Assembly (NCBI RefSeq): GCF_011801145.1
Contig: NZ_CP046172.1
Location: 8,494,001 to 8,558,000, forward strand
Source of the DNA: Nocardia arthritidis
GTDB taxonomy: Bacteria; Actinomycetota; Actinomycetes; Mycobacteriales; Mycobacteriaceae
DNA: 64,000 nt
Direction of reading: 5' to 3'
A model generated the notes under the pieces. It had not been told where the DNA came from, did not search any database, and saw nothing but the letters and a program-made list of their open reading frames with translations. Shown in pieces: positions 63,942 to 64,000 of the stretch; the first letter of the stretch is position 1, and each line of letters begins with the position of its first letter. The position numbers and the translations under genes were made by a program.

Positions 63942-64000
63942 CTAGGGGCGGGTGAGGGAGGCGCGGAGTTGTTCGGCGGTGGAGACCGGTAGATCGCAGA
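63942..64000 (-). CDS. C-terminal end of a gene running in from the right edge
   Basis: In one minus-strand frame the edge sequence reads CDLPVSTAEQLRASLTRP and stops (TAG at 63942-63944), 9 bp before the NUDIX start. The amino-acid makeup is normal for a protein end and spacing fits an operon. Too short to identify. Confidence 0.45.
   Translation of the reverse strand, partial: CDLPVSTAEQLRASLTRP

Overview
This 64 kb window is GC-rich DNA from a mycolic-acid actinomycete, most likely Nocardia or a close relative. The evidence is gene content: an AcpM-like acyl carrier protein, a DesA2-type acyl-ACP desaturase, a short-chain Z-isoprenyl diphosphate synthase, a lipid-droplet protein, an EspG-type ESX chaperone and a PIN-PhoH protein. 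From memory of the M. tuberculosis gene order, a backbone runs here in inverted order and matches Rv1085c to Rv1112: hemolysin III, uppS-like, coaA, glyA, phoH2, desA2, fum, glpX, DUF4245, xseB/xseA, the Rv1109c-like protein, ispH, the Rv1111c-like protein and ychF. Accessory blocks are slotted between these anchors.

Region by region. 1-9 kb is accessory: a truncated membrane-anchored beta-propeller; a MerR regulator divergent from an ACP/SRPBCC pair behind a MerR-type promoter; an AraC regulator divergent from an EthD/FAD-monooxygenase/SnoaL set; small orphan genes (a CBM14-like 58-residue protein, an unknown protein, a HAD-like protein); and an exported asparaginase-like protein. 9.1-12.7 kb holds a TetR/flavoprotein/NmrA cassette bounded by two copies of the 3' end of ychF plus its terminator. 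12.7-23 kb has ychF, a quinone oxidoreductase, AraC plus VOC, cstA-ybdD, the adaptive alkylation-repair pair alkA(ada)-ogt, and an MFS transporter with its MerR regulator. 23-36 kb is rich in DNA-processing enzymes (sbcC, sbcD, rmuC, xseA, xseB) with ispH and lipid-droplet genes among them, then a mobile-type PD-(D/E)XK protein.

36-43 kb is central metabolism and envelope: glpX, fum, acyl-ACP desaturase, an LGFP lipoprotein and phoH2. 43-54 kb is a second accessory block: ferredoxin-P450, a regulator with an IS30-like HTH, an LEH-like enzyme, TetR divergent from a second FAD monooxygenase, a WXG100/PPE-like protein followed by EspG, a secreted HNH nuclease, TetR divergent from an MBL hydrolase, and a secreted SGNH hydrolase. 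54-64 kb returns to the backbone: glyA translationally coupled to a TetR gene that shares twin operators with a divergent thioesterase, a DUF885 protein, coaA, Z-prenyl synthase, hemolysin III behind a 20-bp palindrome, a HAMP adenylate cyclase, a P-loop kinase and a NUDIX hydrolase.

I saw no rRNA, tRNA, CRISPR array, intact insertion sequence or integrase. The most unusual items are the duplicated ychF tail around the 9.1-12.7 kb cassette, a tandem 12-residue repeat inserted in SbcC, several palindromic operators, and two very small stand-alone ORFs (28 and 35 residues).
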